From NCBI RefSeq assembly GCF_024802625.1, contig NZ_CP103371.1, positions 1,488,001 through 1,552,000 of the forward strand: a stretch of 64,000 nt of DNA, written 5' to 3'. The notes under the pieces were generated by a model. That model was given only the letters and a program-made list of their open reading frames with translations. It was not told where the DNA came from and made no database searches. Position 1 is the stretch's first letter. Each line of letters starts with the position of its first letter. The stretch is from Massilia sp. H6 (lineage in GTDB: Bacteria > Pseudomonadota > Gammaproteobacteria > Burkholderiales > Burkholderiaceae_D). The translations under genes and the position numbers were made by a program. Below, one piece after another: positions 28,211 to 37,390 of the stretch.

Positions 28211-28972
28211 ATGCAATTTGACGTCGTGAGCTTGTTTCCAGAAATGTTTGCCGCGCTGACGCAGTCGGGTGTAACCCGGCGCGGCATCGAGCAGCAGCGC
28301 TGGGGCCTGACGCTCTGGAATCCGCGCGATTTCACGCAGGACCGCCACCGTACCGTGGATGATCGCCCCTATGGTGGCGGCCCCGGGATGGTGATGCTGG
28401 CAAAACCGCTCGAAGCCGCGATCGCCGCCGCCAAGCAGCGCCAGGTCGAGCTCGGCTTGAGCGCGCCGCGCGTGGTGTTCATGTCGCCGCAAGGCAAGCC
28501 GTTGACCCATGCGCGCGTGATGGCGCTGAAGGACGAGCCAGGACTGGTCGTGCTGTGCGGCCGTTACGAAGGAGTGGACCAGCGCTTGCTGGACCGCTGC
28601 GTCGACGAAGAAATCTCGCTCGGCGACTTCGTGCTCTCGGGCGGCGAACTGCCAGCAATGGCCTTGATGGATGCAGTGGTGCGGCAACTGCCCGGTGTAT
28701 TGGGCGACGATGCCTCGGCGATCGAAGACAGCTTTGTCAACGGCCTGCTCGATTCGCCGCATTACACGCGCCCCGAAGTCTATGATGGCGAGCCGGTGCC
28801 GCCGGTGCTGATGGGCGGCAACCATGCAGAGATCACCAAGTGGCGCCGCCAGCGCATGCTGGAAGCGACCTGGACAAAACGGCCGGAACTGATAGGCAGG
28901 GCGCGCGACGCCGGCCTGTTGACGAAGCTGGACGAAAAGTTTCTGGCAGGGCTGGACCAACCTGCCGAGTAA
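28211..28972 (+). CDS. trmD: tRNA (guanine-N1)-methyltransferase
   Basis: The ~253-residue protein methylates G37 of tRNAs reading CNN codons, preventing +1 frameshifts. The SPOUT trefoil-knot motifs are present: [17 protein letters not shown] and [23 protein letters not shown], as well as the N-terminal [13 protein letters not shown] and [11 protein letters not shown]. The ATG at 28211 with GAGG six bases upstream gives the usual start; an ATG six codons earlier is also in frame. Confidence 0.97.
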   Translation: MQFDVVSLFPEMFAALTQSGVTRRGIEQQRWGLTLWNPRDFTQDRHRTVDDRPYGGGPGMVMLAKPLEAAIAAAKQRQVELGLSAPRVVFMSPQGKPLTHARVMALKDEPGLVVLCGRYEGVDQRLLDRCVDEEISLGDFVLSGGELPAMALMDAVVRQLPGVLGDDASAIEDSFVNGLLDSPHYTRPEVYDGEPVPPVLMGGNHAEITKWRRQRMLEATWTKRPELIGRARDAGLLTKLDEKFLAGLDQPAE

Positions 28973-29088
28973 GAATGTACCTTGTGTGCATGTAATGCAG
29001 GCAATTTGCCTGCGTGTTCAACCCCATCCTCTACCGGGCGTCGCAGTTCAACAGTACGCGCCAGCAAGATGGTTAATGGAGTCATAAA

Positions 29089-29475
29089 ATGAATCTGATT
29101 CAGCAACTCGAGCAAGAAGAGATTGCGCGCCTCGGCCGCAGCATTCCTGATTTCGCACCAGGCGACACCGTCGTCGTCAGCGTCAACGTCGTCGAAGGCA
29201 ACCGCAAGCGCGCCCAGGCATACGAAGGCGTCGTCATCTCGCGTCGTAACCGCGGCCTGAACTCGAACTTCATCGTTCGCAAGATCTCGTCCGGCGAAGG
29301 CGTCGAGCGTACGTTCCAGCTGTATTCGCCGCTGATCGCTTCGATCGAAGTCAAGCGCCGTGGTGACGTCCGTCGTGCGAAGCTGTACTACCTGCGCGAG
29401 CGTTCGGGCAAGTCGGCACGTATCAAAGAAAAGCTGCCACAGCGTAAAGTCAAGACCGCACCAGCCGCAGCGTAA
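29089..29475 (+). CDS. rplS: 50S ribosomal protein L19
   Basis: The 128-residue protein has the L19 core ([44 protein letters not shown] and [27 protein letters not shown]). It lies at the 30S-50S interface. It is the last gene of the rpsP operon and is closed by a terminator at 29493-29520. Confidence 0.98.
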   Translation: MNLIQQLEQEEIARLGRSIPDFAPGDTVVVSVNVVEGNRKRAQAYEGVVISRRNRGLNSNFIVRKISSGEGVERTFQLYSPLIASIEVKRRGDVRRAKLYYLRERSGKSARIKEKLPQRKVKTAPAAA

Positions 29476-29492
29476 TAGCGTCTGTGTTCTGG

Positions 29493-29520
29493 AAAAGGCA
29501 TCCGCAAGGATGCCTTTTTT
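29493..29520 (+). terminator. Terminator of the rpsP-rplS operon
   Basis: AAAAGGCATCC (29493-29503) pairs with GGATGCCTTTT (29508-29518) around a GCAA loop, followed by further T residues. It lies 18 bases past the rplS stop. Confidence 0.93.
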
Positions 29521-29543
29521 CGTTTGCGTTAGAGGAAGATGAT

Positions 29544-30212
29544 TTGATCAAGCCTGTATTCGATCCGATGGTGTTTCCGGTGGATGGCATCGGCGGCGAG
29601 GCCGCGCTCGACCCCGCCGCCCTGAGCGCCGCCAGCGTTCGCGCGCGCTTCGCCCGGACGCTGCCCTGGGAGCCCGAGGCCTCGGATGAAGCGCTTGGCA
29701 CGCCAGCATTGCGCCTGCGCCGCGCCGCGGTGCTGGTGCCGCTGGTCGAGCGCGGCACCAGCCTGAACGTGCTGCTGACCAGGCGCACCGACCACCTGGC
29801 CAGCCATGCCGGCCAGGTCAGCTTTCCGGGTGGCCGCGCCGAAGAGCTCGACTCGTCGCCGATCGAGACCGCGCTGCGCGAGACCGAGGAAGAAATCGGC
29901 CTGCATCGCCGCCACATCGAGATCGTCGGCGTGCTGCCCGATCACGCCACCATCAGCGCCTACCGCATCACCCCCGTGGTGGCGCTGGTGACCCCGCCTT
30001 TCACGTTGCATGCCGATCCAGGCGAAGTGGCCGAGATCTTCGAGGTGCCGCTGACTTTCCTGATGGCCGGCGCACATCACCAGCGGCGCACGATGGACTT
30101 GCCCGAAGGGGCGGGCAAGCGCACTTTCTACGCAATGCCGTACGAGCAATATGTTATCTGGGGGGCCAGCGCGGCGATACTGCGCAATCTGTTTCACTTT
30201 TTGCGCGCTTGA
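29544..30212 (+). CDS. NUDIX hydrolase, CoA pyrophosphatase-like (NudL type)
   Basis: The 222-residue protein has the NUDIX box GGRAEELDSSPIETALRETEEEIGL preceded by the SHAGQVSFPGG segment that marks the coenzyme A pyrophosphatase group. Such enzymes cleave CoA or acyl-CoA to 4'-phosphopantetheine and 3',5'-ADP. The start used is the TTG at 29544, which has GAGGAA six to seven bases upstream; an ATG eight codons later (29568) is the alternative. It lies just past the rpsP operon terminator. Confidence 0.9.
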   Translation: MIKPVFDPMVFPVDGIGGEAALDPAALSAASVRARFARTLPWEPEASDEALGTPALRLRRAAVLVPLVERGTSLNVLLTRRTDHLASHAGQVSFPGGRAEELDSSPIETALRETEEEIGLHRRHIEIVGVLPDHATISAYRITPVVALVTPPFTLHADPGEVAEIFEVPLTFLMAGAHHQRRTMDLPEGAGKRTFYAMPYEQYVIWGASAAILRNLFHFLRA

Positions 30213-30337
30213 GTTTTTTCCAGGACGGGCCCGGATACGCTACTGAAGAATTATTCCACCCCCTGATTTGATTCCGGCCCACTTCTCCGTTATCGTAGCG
30301 GCAGCACAGTATTGCCAGAACAAAAAAGGATTCCTGA

Positions 30338-31297
30338 ATGACATTTTTCTCCATCCTAGTCGCGCTGATCATCGAGCAGCTCAAGCCTTTGCGCGCCGAC
30401 AACCAGGTCTATGGTGGCATCAAGCGGTTCGCGATGCGCATCGAGGGCTGGTTCAATGCGGGCGAGCAGAACAATGGTCGGATGGGCTGGATCCTGATGA
30501 TGCTGGCACTGCTGCTGCCGACCTGGCTGGTGTACTGGGTGTTCATGCATTACAACCTGGTATTGCTGGCCTTTGCCTGGAATGTGCTGATCGTCTACAT
30601 GACGCTGGGCTTTCGCCATTACAGCCATTACTTCACCTCGATCCAGCTGGCACTGAACACGGGCGACCACGCCGGCGCGCGCCAGTTGCTGGCAGAGTGG
30701 ACCCGCATGGATACGGTCGGGATGGACGCCACCGACATCACCCGGATAGCGGTGGAAAAGGCGCTGGTGACCACCCACCGCAATGTATTTGGCGTATTCT
30801 TCTGGTTCCTGATGCCGCTGGGACCTGCCGGTGCGGTGTTGTACCGTGTGTCCGAATACCTGGCGCGCGCATGGAATGAACCCGAGCACATGCGTAACGA
30901 AGCCTTCGGCCAGTTCGCGGCCAAGGCGTTTTACTGGGTCGACTGGCTGCCGGTGCGCCTGACGGCGGTGGCCTTTGCCGTGGTTGGCAATTTTGAAGAC
31001 GCCATCTACGCCTGGCGCAATTTTGCGCGCCGCTGGGCCGACGAATCGCGCGGTATCATACTGGCGGCGGGTGGTGGTGCGATGGGCGTGCGCCTGGGCA
31101 CGCCGAACGAAAACGCGCCGCAATTGTTGCCGCTCGACGCAGCCATCGTGGACCTGGGTGACAGCGAATCCGATACCTTGCCGGGCGAAGAGCCAAACCT
31201 GCGCGCCCTGCAAAGCACCGTGGGACTGGTGTGGCGGGCGCTGGTGCTGTGGATGATCCTGCTGCTGCTGCTGTCGAGCGTGGTGTGGCTCGGTTGA
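30338..31297 (+). CDS. CobD/CbiB-family membrane protein
   Basis: The 319-residue protein has hydrophobic segments at about residues 1-15, 50-95, 150-170 and a C-terminal helix (VLWMILLLLLSSVVWLG). The central part (ARQLLAEWTRMDTVGMDATDITRIAVEKALVTTHRNVFGVFFWFLMPLGPAGAVLYRVSEYLAR) matches the CobD/CbiB adenosylcobinamide-phosphate synthase family. No other cobalamin genes are nearby, and this shorter betaproteobacterial form is often found outside cobalamin operons, so a role in B12 synthesis is doubtful. Confidence 0.85.
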   Translation: MTFFSILVALIIEQLKPLRADNQVYGGIKRFAMRIEGWFNAGEQNNGRMGWILMMLALLLPTWLVYWVFMHYNLVLLAFAWNVLIVYMTLGFRHYSHYFTSIQLALNTGDHAGARQLLAEWTRMDTVGMDATDITRIAVEKALVTTHRNVFGVFFWFLMPLGPAGAVLYRVSEYLARAWNEPEHMRNEAFGQFAAKAFYWVDWLPVRLTAVAFAVVGNFEDAIYAWRNFARRWADESRGIILAAGGGAMGVRLGTPNENAPQLLPLDAAIVDLGDSESDTLPGEEPNLRALQSTVGLVWRALVLWMILLLLLSSVVWLG

Positions 31298-31400
31298 CCC
31301 ATAACTGCACCTGGCCTCGTACCTGAGTCTTCTATAAGATATAATACTGCGCTGAAGTTGTCCTCATCCACGCAGTATTCTTGTTTCAGCAAGCAGCACT

Positions 31401-31739
31401 ATGGCCGAGTTACCGCACACCGCGGATAAAGAACTCACAGACGAGTTTTTTATCCTGGGCATTACCAGCAATGGCAGGCAGTTCCGGCCCAGCGACTGGG
31501 CCGAGCGCCTGTGCGGCGTCATGTCGTGCTTCGCGCCGGGCAAGGCCGGTCCAAATTCTCACCTGCAGTTTTCTCCCTGGGTACACCCAACCGTGGTCAA
31601 CGGCACCAAGGCCGTGGTCGTCAGCCGCGAGCTGCAGAAGGTCGAGCCGCTGGCCTACCACTTCGTGCTCAATTTCGCAAAAGACAATGACTTGCAGGTT
31701 GCCGATGCCTGCTTCGTGCCGCCACCAAAAAGCACGTAG
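31401..31739 (+). CDS. DUF3579 domain-containing protein
   Basis: The 112-residue cytoplasmic protein carries the DUF3579 pattern FFILGITSNGRQFRPSDWAERLCG, with SPWVHPTVVNGTKAVVVSREL downstream. The family is typical of Betaproteobacteria and has no established function. A TATAAT box at 31340-31345 lies 56 bases ahead of the ATG. The gene stands alone between the CobD-like and CBS genes. Confidence 0.9.
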   Translation: MAELPHTADKELTDEFFILGITSNGRQFRPSDWAERLCGVMSCFAPGKAGPNSHLQFSPWVHPTVVNGTKAVVVSRELQKVEPLAYHFVLNFAKDNDLQVADACFVPPPKST

Positions 31740-31891
31740 CGCACCGTCGGGTGCGAACAATTTGACCTTACACATTCCGGAACTGGCGCTATGATGAACT
31801 CATGGCGCCAGCGTCGTTTCTGGGGGGCGAATGGTGATGCCCACCGCTCGTCCTGGCCCGGCCGCTGCGCCCACAGCTCGGGAGAATCAAC

Positions 31892-32341
31892 ATGCATATC
31901 GGTGAAATCTGCACCAACCAGGCTAGCTACTGCGGCCGCGACGAAACCGTCCAGGGCGCGGCCCTGATCATGCGCCGCTACCACGTGGGCGACGTCATCG
32001 TGGTCGACCAGTCCGATAGCGCCAAGGTTCCGGTCGGCATCCTGACCGATCGCGACATCGTGGTGTCCGTCATCGCCCCCGGCCTCGACCCGGCCAGCCT
32101 GCAGGTGGGCGACATCATGAGCGACGACCTGCTGACCGCGCGCGTCTCCGACGACGTCTACGAAACCATCGATCGCATGCGCCTGCGCGGCATCCGGCGC
32201 GTGCCTGTCGTCGACGCCGCCGGCAGCCTGGCCGGCATCGTGAGCGCCGACGACCTGCTCGAGTTTCTCGCCGAAGAAATGGGCGAGTTGTCCCGGATCA
32301 GTCCTCACCAGCAGGCCCATGAACGGCGGGCCCGGCAATAG
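31892..32341 (+). CDS. CBS-domain protein
   Basis: The 149-residue protein consists of a CBS pair: DVIVVDQSDSAKVPVGILTDRDIVVSVIAPGLDP and MRLRGIRRVPVVDAAGSLAGIVSADDLLEFL. Such free-standing pairs bind adenine nucleotides or NAD and act as energy or ligand sensors. GGGAG lies upstream of the ATG. It is followed by a 90-base gap and the M16 peptidase gene; the gap contains mutually exclusive hairpins. Confidence 0.92.
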   Translation: MHIGEICTNQASYCGRDETVQGAALIMRRYHVGDVIVVDQSDSAKVPVGILTDRDIVVSVIAPGLDPASLQVGDIMSDDLLTARVSDDVYETIDRMRLRGIRRVPVVDAAGSLAGIVSADDLLEFLAEEMGELSRISPHQQAHERRARQ

Positions 32342-32375
32342 CCGGTAGACCGGCCGCGGGCGAGGTCTGTTACCA

Positions 32376-32414
32376 TCCTGCATGTTCAAATCATGCAGGA
32401 CGGCAGTGTCCTGC
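32376..32414 (+). promoter_or_regulatory. Mutually exclusive hairpins upstream of the M16 peptidase gene
   Basis: TCCTGCATG (32376-32384) pairs with CATGCAGGA (32392-32400). The same middle arm, as GCAGGAC (32395-32401), can instead pair with GTCCTGC (32408-32414). The two folds cannot coexist, and the second ends 17 bases before the ATG. This is switch-like geometry, but no ligand or protein is implied by the sequence. Confidence 0.4.
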
Positions 32415-32431
32415 CAATATAACGGGGCACT

Positions 32432-35254
32432 ATGAACTGGATCGATGGAATGGACCCGCGGCGCGTTGTTGCCGTGCGGGTGGTGGCTGCCAGCCTGGCT
32501 TTTGGTGTCGTCGGCTCGGCCTGGGCGGCGGTTGCGGCGCAGCCGCCTGAAAAGCAGGCAGAAAAGCAGGCCGAGAAGCAGGCAAAGAAGCAGGCAAAGA
32601 AGCAGGCCTCGCCGTTGCCGAAAGGCGTGGTGCTGGGACCCTCGGTCGAGGGCATCACCGAATACCGCCTGCCGAATGGCCTGAAAGTGCTGCTGTTCCC
32701 CGATGCCTCGCGCCCGACCGTGACCGTGAACGTCACCTACCTGGTCGGCTCGCGCCACGAGAACTACGGCGAAACCGGCATGGCCCACCTGCTCGAACAC
32801 CTGCTGTTCAAGGGCACAAAGAACAACCCCGACATTACCAAACAGTTCGCGCGCCGCGGCATGGAGTTCAACGGCACCACTTCGCTCGACCGTACCAATT
32901 ACTACGAGGTATTCCAGGCTTCGCAGGACAACCTGGACTGGGCGCTGCAGATGGAAGCCGACCGCATGGTCAATTCTCCGGTGGCGCAGAAAGACCTCGC
33001 TTCCGAGATGACGGTGGTGCGCAACGAGTTTGAAAGCGGCGAGAACTCGCCCGGCAACGTGCTGTTCAAGCGCATGCAGAGCGTAGCCTACGACTGGCAC
33101 AGCTACGGGCGCTCGACCATCGGCAACCGCAGCGATATCGAAAACGTCAAGATCGGCAACCTGCAAGCCTTCTACCGCACCTGGTACCAGCCTGACAATG
33201 CGGTGCTGCTGGTGGCCGGCAAGTTCGATGCTGATGCGACTTTGGCGACCATCAACCGCCTGTTCGGCGCGATCCCGAAACCGAAGCGCACGCTGCCGCA
33301 GTTCTGGACGGTCGAGCCGACCCAGGATGGCGAGCGCAGCTTTGCGGTGCGGCGCCAGGGCGACGTGCAGATCGTCGCGGTCGGCTACAAGATCCCTTCC
33401 GACCTGCATCCCGATGCCGAGGCCCTTGGCTTTGCGTCCGAGGTGCTGGGCGACGCGCCCAACGGCCGCCTGCACAAGCTGCTGGTCGAATCGGGCAAGG
33501 CCAGCCAGGTGTTTGGCTTCGCGCAGTCGGGCTATGCGCCGGGGCTGCAGTTCTTCGGCGCGGTAGTGAAAAAAGGCGAGCCCATCGAACCGGTACGCGA
33601 CGCCCTGATCGAGGCCGTCGAGGGACTGGCCGGGCAAGCCCCGACACCCGACGAAATGGAGCGCGTGCGGCGCTCTTACCTGAACACCATCGAACGCAGC
33701 CTGAACAACCCGCAGGCGGTCGGCGTGGCGCTATCCGAAGTAATCGCGCTGGGCGACTGGCGCCTGTACTTCCTGGCCCGCGAGCGCGTCAAGGCGGTCA
33801 AGGCCGACGCAGTCGCCGCGAGCAGCAGCCGTTACTTCATGCGCAGCAACCGCGTCACCGGCACCTTCGTGCCGGAAGACGCGCCGCAGCGCGCGCAGGT
33901 GCCGGCCGCGCCGACGGTAGAGGCGGTGATGAAAGACTTCAAGCCGGCGGCAAGCAGCCTGGTGTCGGAAGACTTCGACCCGAGCCAGGCCAACATCATG
34001 CAGCGCACGACCCTGACGACGGTGGGTGGGGTAAAGCTGGCCCTGCTGCCCAAGAAGAACCGCGGCGAGACGGTGACGGTGAGCCTGCGCCAGCATTTCG
34101 GCGACGAGAAGAATTTGTTCGGCAAGGGCGCGGTTGCCCACCTGACCTCGGCCATGCTCGAGCGCGGCACCACGAAATACAGCCGCGCCGAGCTGGCCGA
34201 CGCCTTCGACAAGCTCAAGATGACGGGTAGCCCGAATCACTTCCAGACCACGCGCGAACACCTGGTAGAAGCAATCAAGCTGGCGGCCCATGTGCTCAAG
34301 GAGCCGGCGTTCCCGGCGGCCGAGTTCGAGCAGCTGCGCAAGCAGATGCTGGTGGGGCTGGAGGCTGGCCGCGCCGAGCCGCAAAGCGTGGCCGCGCGCG
34401 CGCTGGCCGCGCACTTCGAGCAGTACCCGCGCGGCGACATCCGCCATGCCAACACCCTGGAAGAAGACATCCAGGACATCCAGGCCGTGCGCCTCGAAGA
34501 CCTGGCCCGGCACCACCGCGAATTTCATAACAGCAGCCCGGCCGAGATGGCGATCGTTGGCGACTTCGACCCGAAGCAGGTGCTGCCGCTGGTCGATACG
34601 CTGTTTGGCACCTGGACTTCGCCAGCGAATGTGGCGCCGGTACTGAACAAGCATGCCGAGGTGGCGCCAGCCACCAGGATGCTCGACACCCCGGACAAGG
34701 AAAACGGGTTCTTCGTGGCGCGCATGAATCTCGACCTGAACCTGGAAGACCCGGATTACCCGGCCCTGATACTGGCCAATTACATCTTTGGCGAAGGCGG
34801 CCTGAAGTCGCGCCTGATGGACCGCATCCGCCAGAAAGACGGCCTGTCGTATGGCGGCGGCTCGAGCCTGGCGGCGGGCGACTTCGACCGCGCCGGCGCC
34901 TTCACGATCAGCGCCATCGCCGCGCCGCAGAACCTGCGCAAGCTCGATGCCGCCGTGCGTGCCGAACTCGAACGCGCGGTCAAGGATGGCTTCACGGCCG
35001 AAGAACTGGCCGGCGCCAAGTCGGGCCTGATGCAGCAGCGCCTGCAGAACCGTACCAGCGACGGCGTGCTGGCCTCGGGCTGGACCAGCTACCTGTACCG
35101 TGACCGCACCTTCGAGTGGTCGGCGGCGCTGGACCGCAAGCTGCAAGCGGTCACGCTGGCGCAGCTGAACGCGGCCTTTCGCAAGGCGATCGATCCTGCC
35201 AGGCTCAGCGTGGTGATGGCGGGCGACCAGGCCAAGGCCAAGGCAGCGCCCTGA
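32432..35254 (+). CDS. Periplasmic M16-family zinc metallopeptidase (two-domain)
   Basis: The 940-residue protein contains two M16 halves. The first has the inverted zinc motif HLLEH (H119, E122, H123) with the downstream Glu in VVRNEFESGENSPG; the second half (from about residue 520) lacks the motif, as usual. A hydrophobic segment (~residues 11-35) suggests export. It is followed by a KQA repeat (residues 41-59) encoded by 12-base tandem units. Relatives degrade peptides in the periplasm. The start could also be an ATG six codons downstream. Confidence 0.92.
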   Translation: MNWIDGMDPRRVVAVRVVAASLAFGVVGSAWAAVAAQPPEKQAEKQAEKQAKKQAKKQASPLPKGVVLGPSVEGITEYRLPNGLKVLLFPDASRPTVTVNVTYLVGSRHENYGETGMAHLLEHLLFKGTKNNPDITKQFARRGMEFNGTTSLDRTNYYEVFQASQDNLDWALQMEADRMVNSPVAQKDLASEMTVVRNEFESGENSPGNVLFKRMQSVAYDWHSYGRSTIGNRSDIENVKIGNLQAFYRTWYQPDNAVLLVAGKFDADATLATINRLFGAIPKPKRTLPQFWTVEPTQDGERSFAVRRQGDVQIVAVGYKIPSDLHPDAEALGFASEVLGDAPNGRLHKLLVESGKASQVFGFAQSGYAPGLQFFGAVVKKGEPIEPVRDALIEAVEGLAGQAPTPDEMERVRRSYLNTIERSLNNPQAVGVALSEVIALGDWRLYFLARERVKAVKADAVAASSSRYFMRSNRVTGTFVPEDAPQRAQVPAAPTVEAVMKDFKPAASSLVSEDFDPSQANIMQRTTLTTVGGVKLALLPKKNRGETVTVSLRQHFGDEKNLFGKGAVAHLTSAMLERGTTKYSRAELADAFDKLKMTGSPNHFQTTREHLVEAIKLAAHVLKEPAFPAAEFEQLRKQMLVGLEAGRAEPQSVAARALAAHFEQYPRGDIRHANTLEEDIQDIQAVRLEDLARHHREFHNSSPAEMAIVGDFDPKQVLPLVDTLFGTWTSPANVAPVLNKHAEVAPATRMLDTPDKENGFFVARMNLDLNLEDPDYPALILANYIFGEGGLKSRLMDRIRQKDGLSYGGGSSLAAGDFDRAGAFTISAIAAPQNLRKLDAAVRAELERAVKDGFTAEELAGAKSGLMQQRLQNRTSDGVLASGWTSYLYRDRTFEWSAALDRKLQAVTLAQLNAAFRKAIDPARLSVVMAGDQAKAKAAP

Positions 35255-35361
35255 CTGTCGACCGCGATGCAACACCTCGGGTGTCCGACTGTGACAGCAC
35301 CCCGATGCTGCTGTAAAATGTTTCTTTTAGGAAGCATCAGTTGCAAGGCATCGGGAGCATC

Positions 35362-36153
35362 ATGAAAGCAACATCCAAAGCACAGCCGGCAGACGGTTCT
35401 GCATTCGCCGGAAAAGTCGCACTCGTCACCGGCGCCGCCAGCGGCATCGGTCGCGCCACCGCACTGGCCTTCGGGCGTGCTGGCGCCCACGTGGTGGTGG
35501 CCGACACCACCATCGACGGCGGCCACGCCACTGCCGCCATGATCGTCGAGTCGGGCGGCAAGGCGCTGTTCGTGCGCTGCGACATCACCCGGGCCGACGA
35601 CGTCCGGGCGCTGGTCGACAAGGCGGTCAGCTATTACGGCCGCCTCGATATCGCGGTCAATAACGCTGCCCTCGACGAAGAGGCCGCGCCGCTGGCCGAG
35701 GGCGCCGAAGACCAGTTCGACCGCATCATGGGCACCAACGTCAAGGGCGTCTGGCTGTGCATGAAATACCAGCTGCGCCAGATGCTCGAGCAGGGTAGCG
35801 GCGCGATCGTCAACGTGTCCTCGGTCGCGGGCCTGGTCGGCGCGCCGAACCGGTCGATCTACGCCGCCAGCAAGCATGCGGTGGTGGGCCTGACCAAGAG
35901 CGCGGCCGCCGAATACGCACGCTCGGGCATACGCATCAATGCGCTGTGCCCGGCCGCGGTGAAGACCCCGATGCTGGCGCGCGCCGTCGAGCGCGATCCA
36001 GCCAGTGAGAAGAAGCTCAAGGCGGCCCAGCCGATGGGGCGTTTCGCGGAAACGGCCGAGATCGCGAACGCCGCGCTGTGGCTGTGTTCGGAGGGGGCTT
36101 CCTACGTCAACGGGCACGAGCTGATGGTCGACGGCGGCTTGACCGCGGTGTGA
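35362..36153 (+). CDS. Short-chain dehydrogenase/reductase
   Basis: The 263-residue protein is a classical SDR. It has TGAASGIG for cofactor binding (residues 23-30), NNA, the catalytic Ser in NVSSVAG (about 153-154), and YAASK (Y167, K171), ending in the usual PMGRFAETAEIANAALWLCSEGASYVNGHELMVDGG. The ATG at 35362 has GGGAGC upstream. The Asp after beta-2 (VVVADTT) suggests a preference for NAD(H). The substrate is not evident. Confidence 0.92.
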   Translation: MKATSKAQPADGSAFAGKVALVTGAASGIGRATALAFGRAGAHVVVADTTIDGGHATAAMIVESGGKALFVRCDITRADDVRALVDKAVSYYGRLDIAVNNAALDEEAAPLAEGAEDQFDRIMGTNVKGVWLCMKYQLRQMLEQGSGAIVNVSSVAGLVGAPNRSIYAASKHAVVGLTKSAAAEYARSGIRINALCPAAVKTPMLARAVERDPASEKKLKAAQPMGRFAETAEIANAALWLCSEGASYVNGHELMVDGGLTAV

Positions 36154-36167
36154 CGCCCACGCGGCCC

Positions 36168-37238
36168 TTACTTGGGGCGCGGACTGGTCAAGGGGTGCTG
36201 GACCACGGCTACCCGGCCGGCGCGGATTTCGCTCACCGCCGCGCTCACTGCACGCGCCACGTTGCGCATTTCCTCTTGCACCGCGCAGTCGCGGTCGAGC
36301 GTGGCGTGGCTGTCGGCATACGACTCGTAATACCCGATATAGCGGTCGAGCTGGGCGAAGCTGCCGGCGTCGACCAGACCCATCCACGATAGCCAGTCGG
36401 CCAGCGAACGGCGCGTGCCTTCGATACCGGCCACGTCGCCATGCACCATCAGGCCGTAGGCACGGCCGGCCAGGTGCTTGGGATAATCCCAGCCGGCCAG
36501 TTCGACCTCCTTGGCCCGCTCGGCCGACTTGCCCTGGGTCGAGGTCGGGTCGGGGTTGCCGCCGTCGGCACAGACCAGGCGGTCGATCATCAGCTTGAGC
36601 ACCGCGGGCGTCTGGTACCAGTAGACCGGGGTCACGATAATGACGCCGTGGGCCAGCACCCAGCGCTCGTAGATCTCGCTCATCCAGTCGTTGACCTGGC
36701 GCTCGCCGTGGTTCGGGTAGCAGCTGCAGGGCCAGTGGCACAGCGGCATGGCGGTGGACACGCAGCCTTTGCACGGGTGGATATGGCGGTCGTAGTCGGA
36801 GTTGAGCAGGCTCAGGTCGAGCAGGTCGGCCTCGACGCCATCGGCCTCGAGTACTTCGCGCGCCAGCTGCGCCATGCGCCAGCTCTTCGACACTTCGCCG
36901 GGGCAGGTGCCGTCGTTGCGCGCCGAGCCGTTGATGATCAGGACCCGGCTGCGCGTAGCGGGATCTTTCTGGTGCTGCTCGGCGGCCAGCAGGCGGTCGC
37001 GCGTCTGCTTCCATTCGACCGACAGATCGTAGTCGGGATCGGCAAAGCCCGGTCCGGCCTTGGCCGTGCGCGGCGCCTTGCGGCCTTCGTCATAGGCTTC
37101 CCAGGCCACCTTTTCGATGGCGTCGAGTTCGTGTGCGAGCTGGTCGTAGGCGGGGTCGTAGAAGGCTTTGCGAAAGTGCAGGTGAAATTCGTTGCGCCCG
37201 AGTTTTGCGGGCGCCTGGCCCTTGCGTATCGTCGTCAT
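36168..37238 (-). CDS. NAD(P)H-dependent FMN reductase/flavodoxin-like oxidoreductase
   Basis: The 356-residue protein has an unusual ~95-residue N-terminal part rich in charged residues, then a flavodoxin-like domain (RVLIINGSARNDGTCPGEVSKSWRMAQLAREVLE) with VIIVTPVYWYQTPAVLKLMIDRLVCADGG, the isoalloxazine-contact loop of the NADPH-dependent FMN reductase family. CKGCVSTAMPLCHWPCSCYP contains five Cys and may bind metal or form disulfides. It is convergent with the SDR gene. The physiological acceptor is unknown. Confidence 0.85.
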   Translation of the reverse strand: MTTIRKGQAPAKLGRNEFHLHFRKAFYDPAYDQLAHELDAIEKVAWEAYDEGRKAPRTAKAGPGFADPDYDLSVEWKQTRDRLLAAEQHQKDPATRSRVLIINGSARNDGTCPGEVSKSWRMAQLAREVLEADGVEADLLDLSLLNSDYDRHIHPCKGCVSTAMPLCHWPCSCYPNHGERQVNDWMSEIYERWVLAHGVIIVTPVYWYQTPAVLKLMIDRLVCADGGNPDPTSTQGKSAERAKEVELAGWDYPKHLAGRAYGLMVHGDVAGIEGTRRSLADWLSWMGLVDAGSFAQLDRYIGYYESYADSHATLDRDCAVQEEMRNVARAVSAAVSEIRAGRVAVVQHPLTSPRPK

Positions 37239-37318
37239 GTTGCCTCCCGTGATGTCATTGGATTATCGGCCGGGCAGGGCGCTGCAAATGTTCGCGCACG
37301 CACATAGCGTTAACGAAA

Positions 37319-37373
37319 CTGGGGTGGGTGGGGTGTTTCCTGGCATTGCCTGGAAACACCCCGCCCACCCCAG
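37319..37373 (-). terminator. Very long hairpin after the TPR gene
   Basis: A 22-base arm (37319-37340) pairs with 37352-37373 with one T-G wobble; the loop can add GGC/GCC pairs. It lies 18 bases past the stop of the TPR gene in the reading direction and ahead of the FMN reductase gene. The T-tract after it is poor (CAGTTTCG), so termination is likely but efficiency is uncertain. Confidence 0.55.
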
Positions 37374-37390
37374 GGGAAAGCGAAAAAAAC

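Noticed and set aside
30338-31297. Cobalamin biosynthesis assignment for the CobD/CbiB-like gene
   Set aside because: There are no other cob genes around; family resemblance alone is not enough to name it cobD.
31655-33637. 660-codon minus-strand frame across DUF3579, CBS and M16 genes
   Set aside because: It runs antisense through three clearly recognised genes and through their intergenic gaps; the composition is typical of a high-GC shadow frame.
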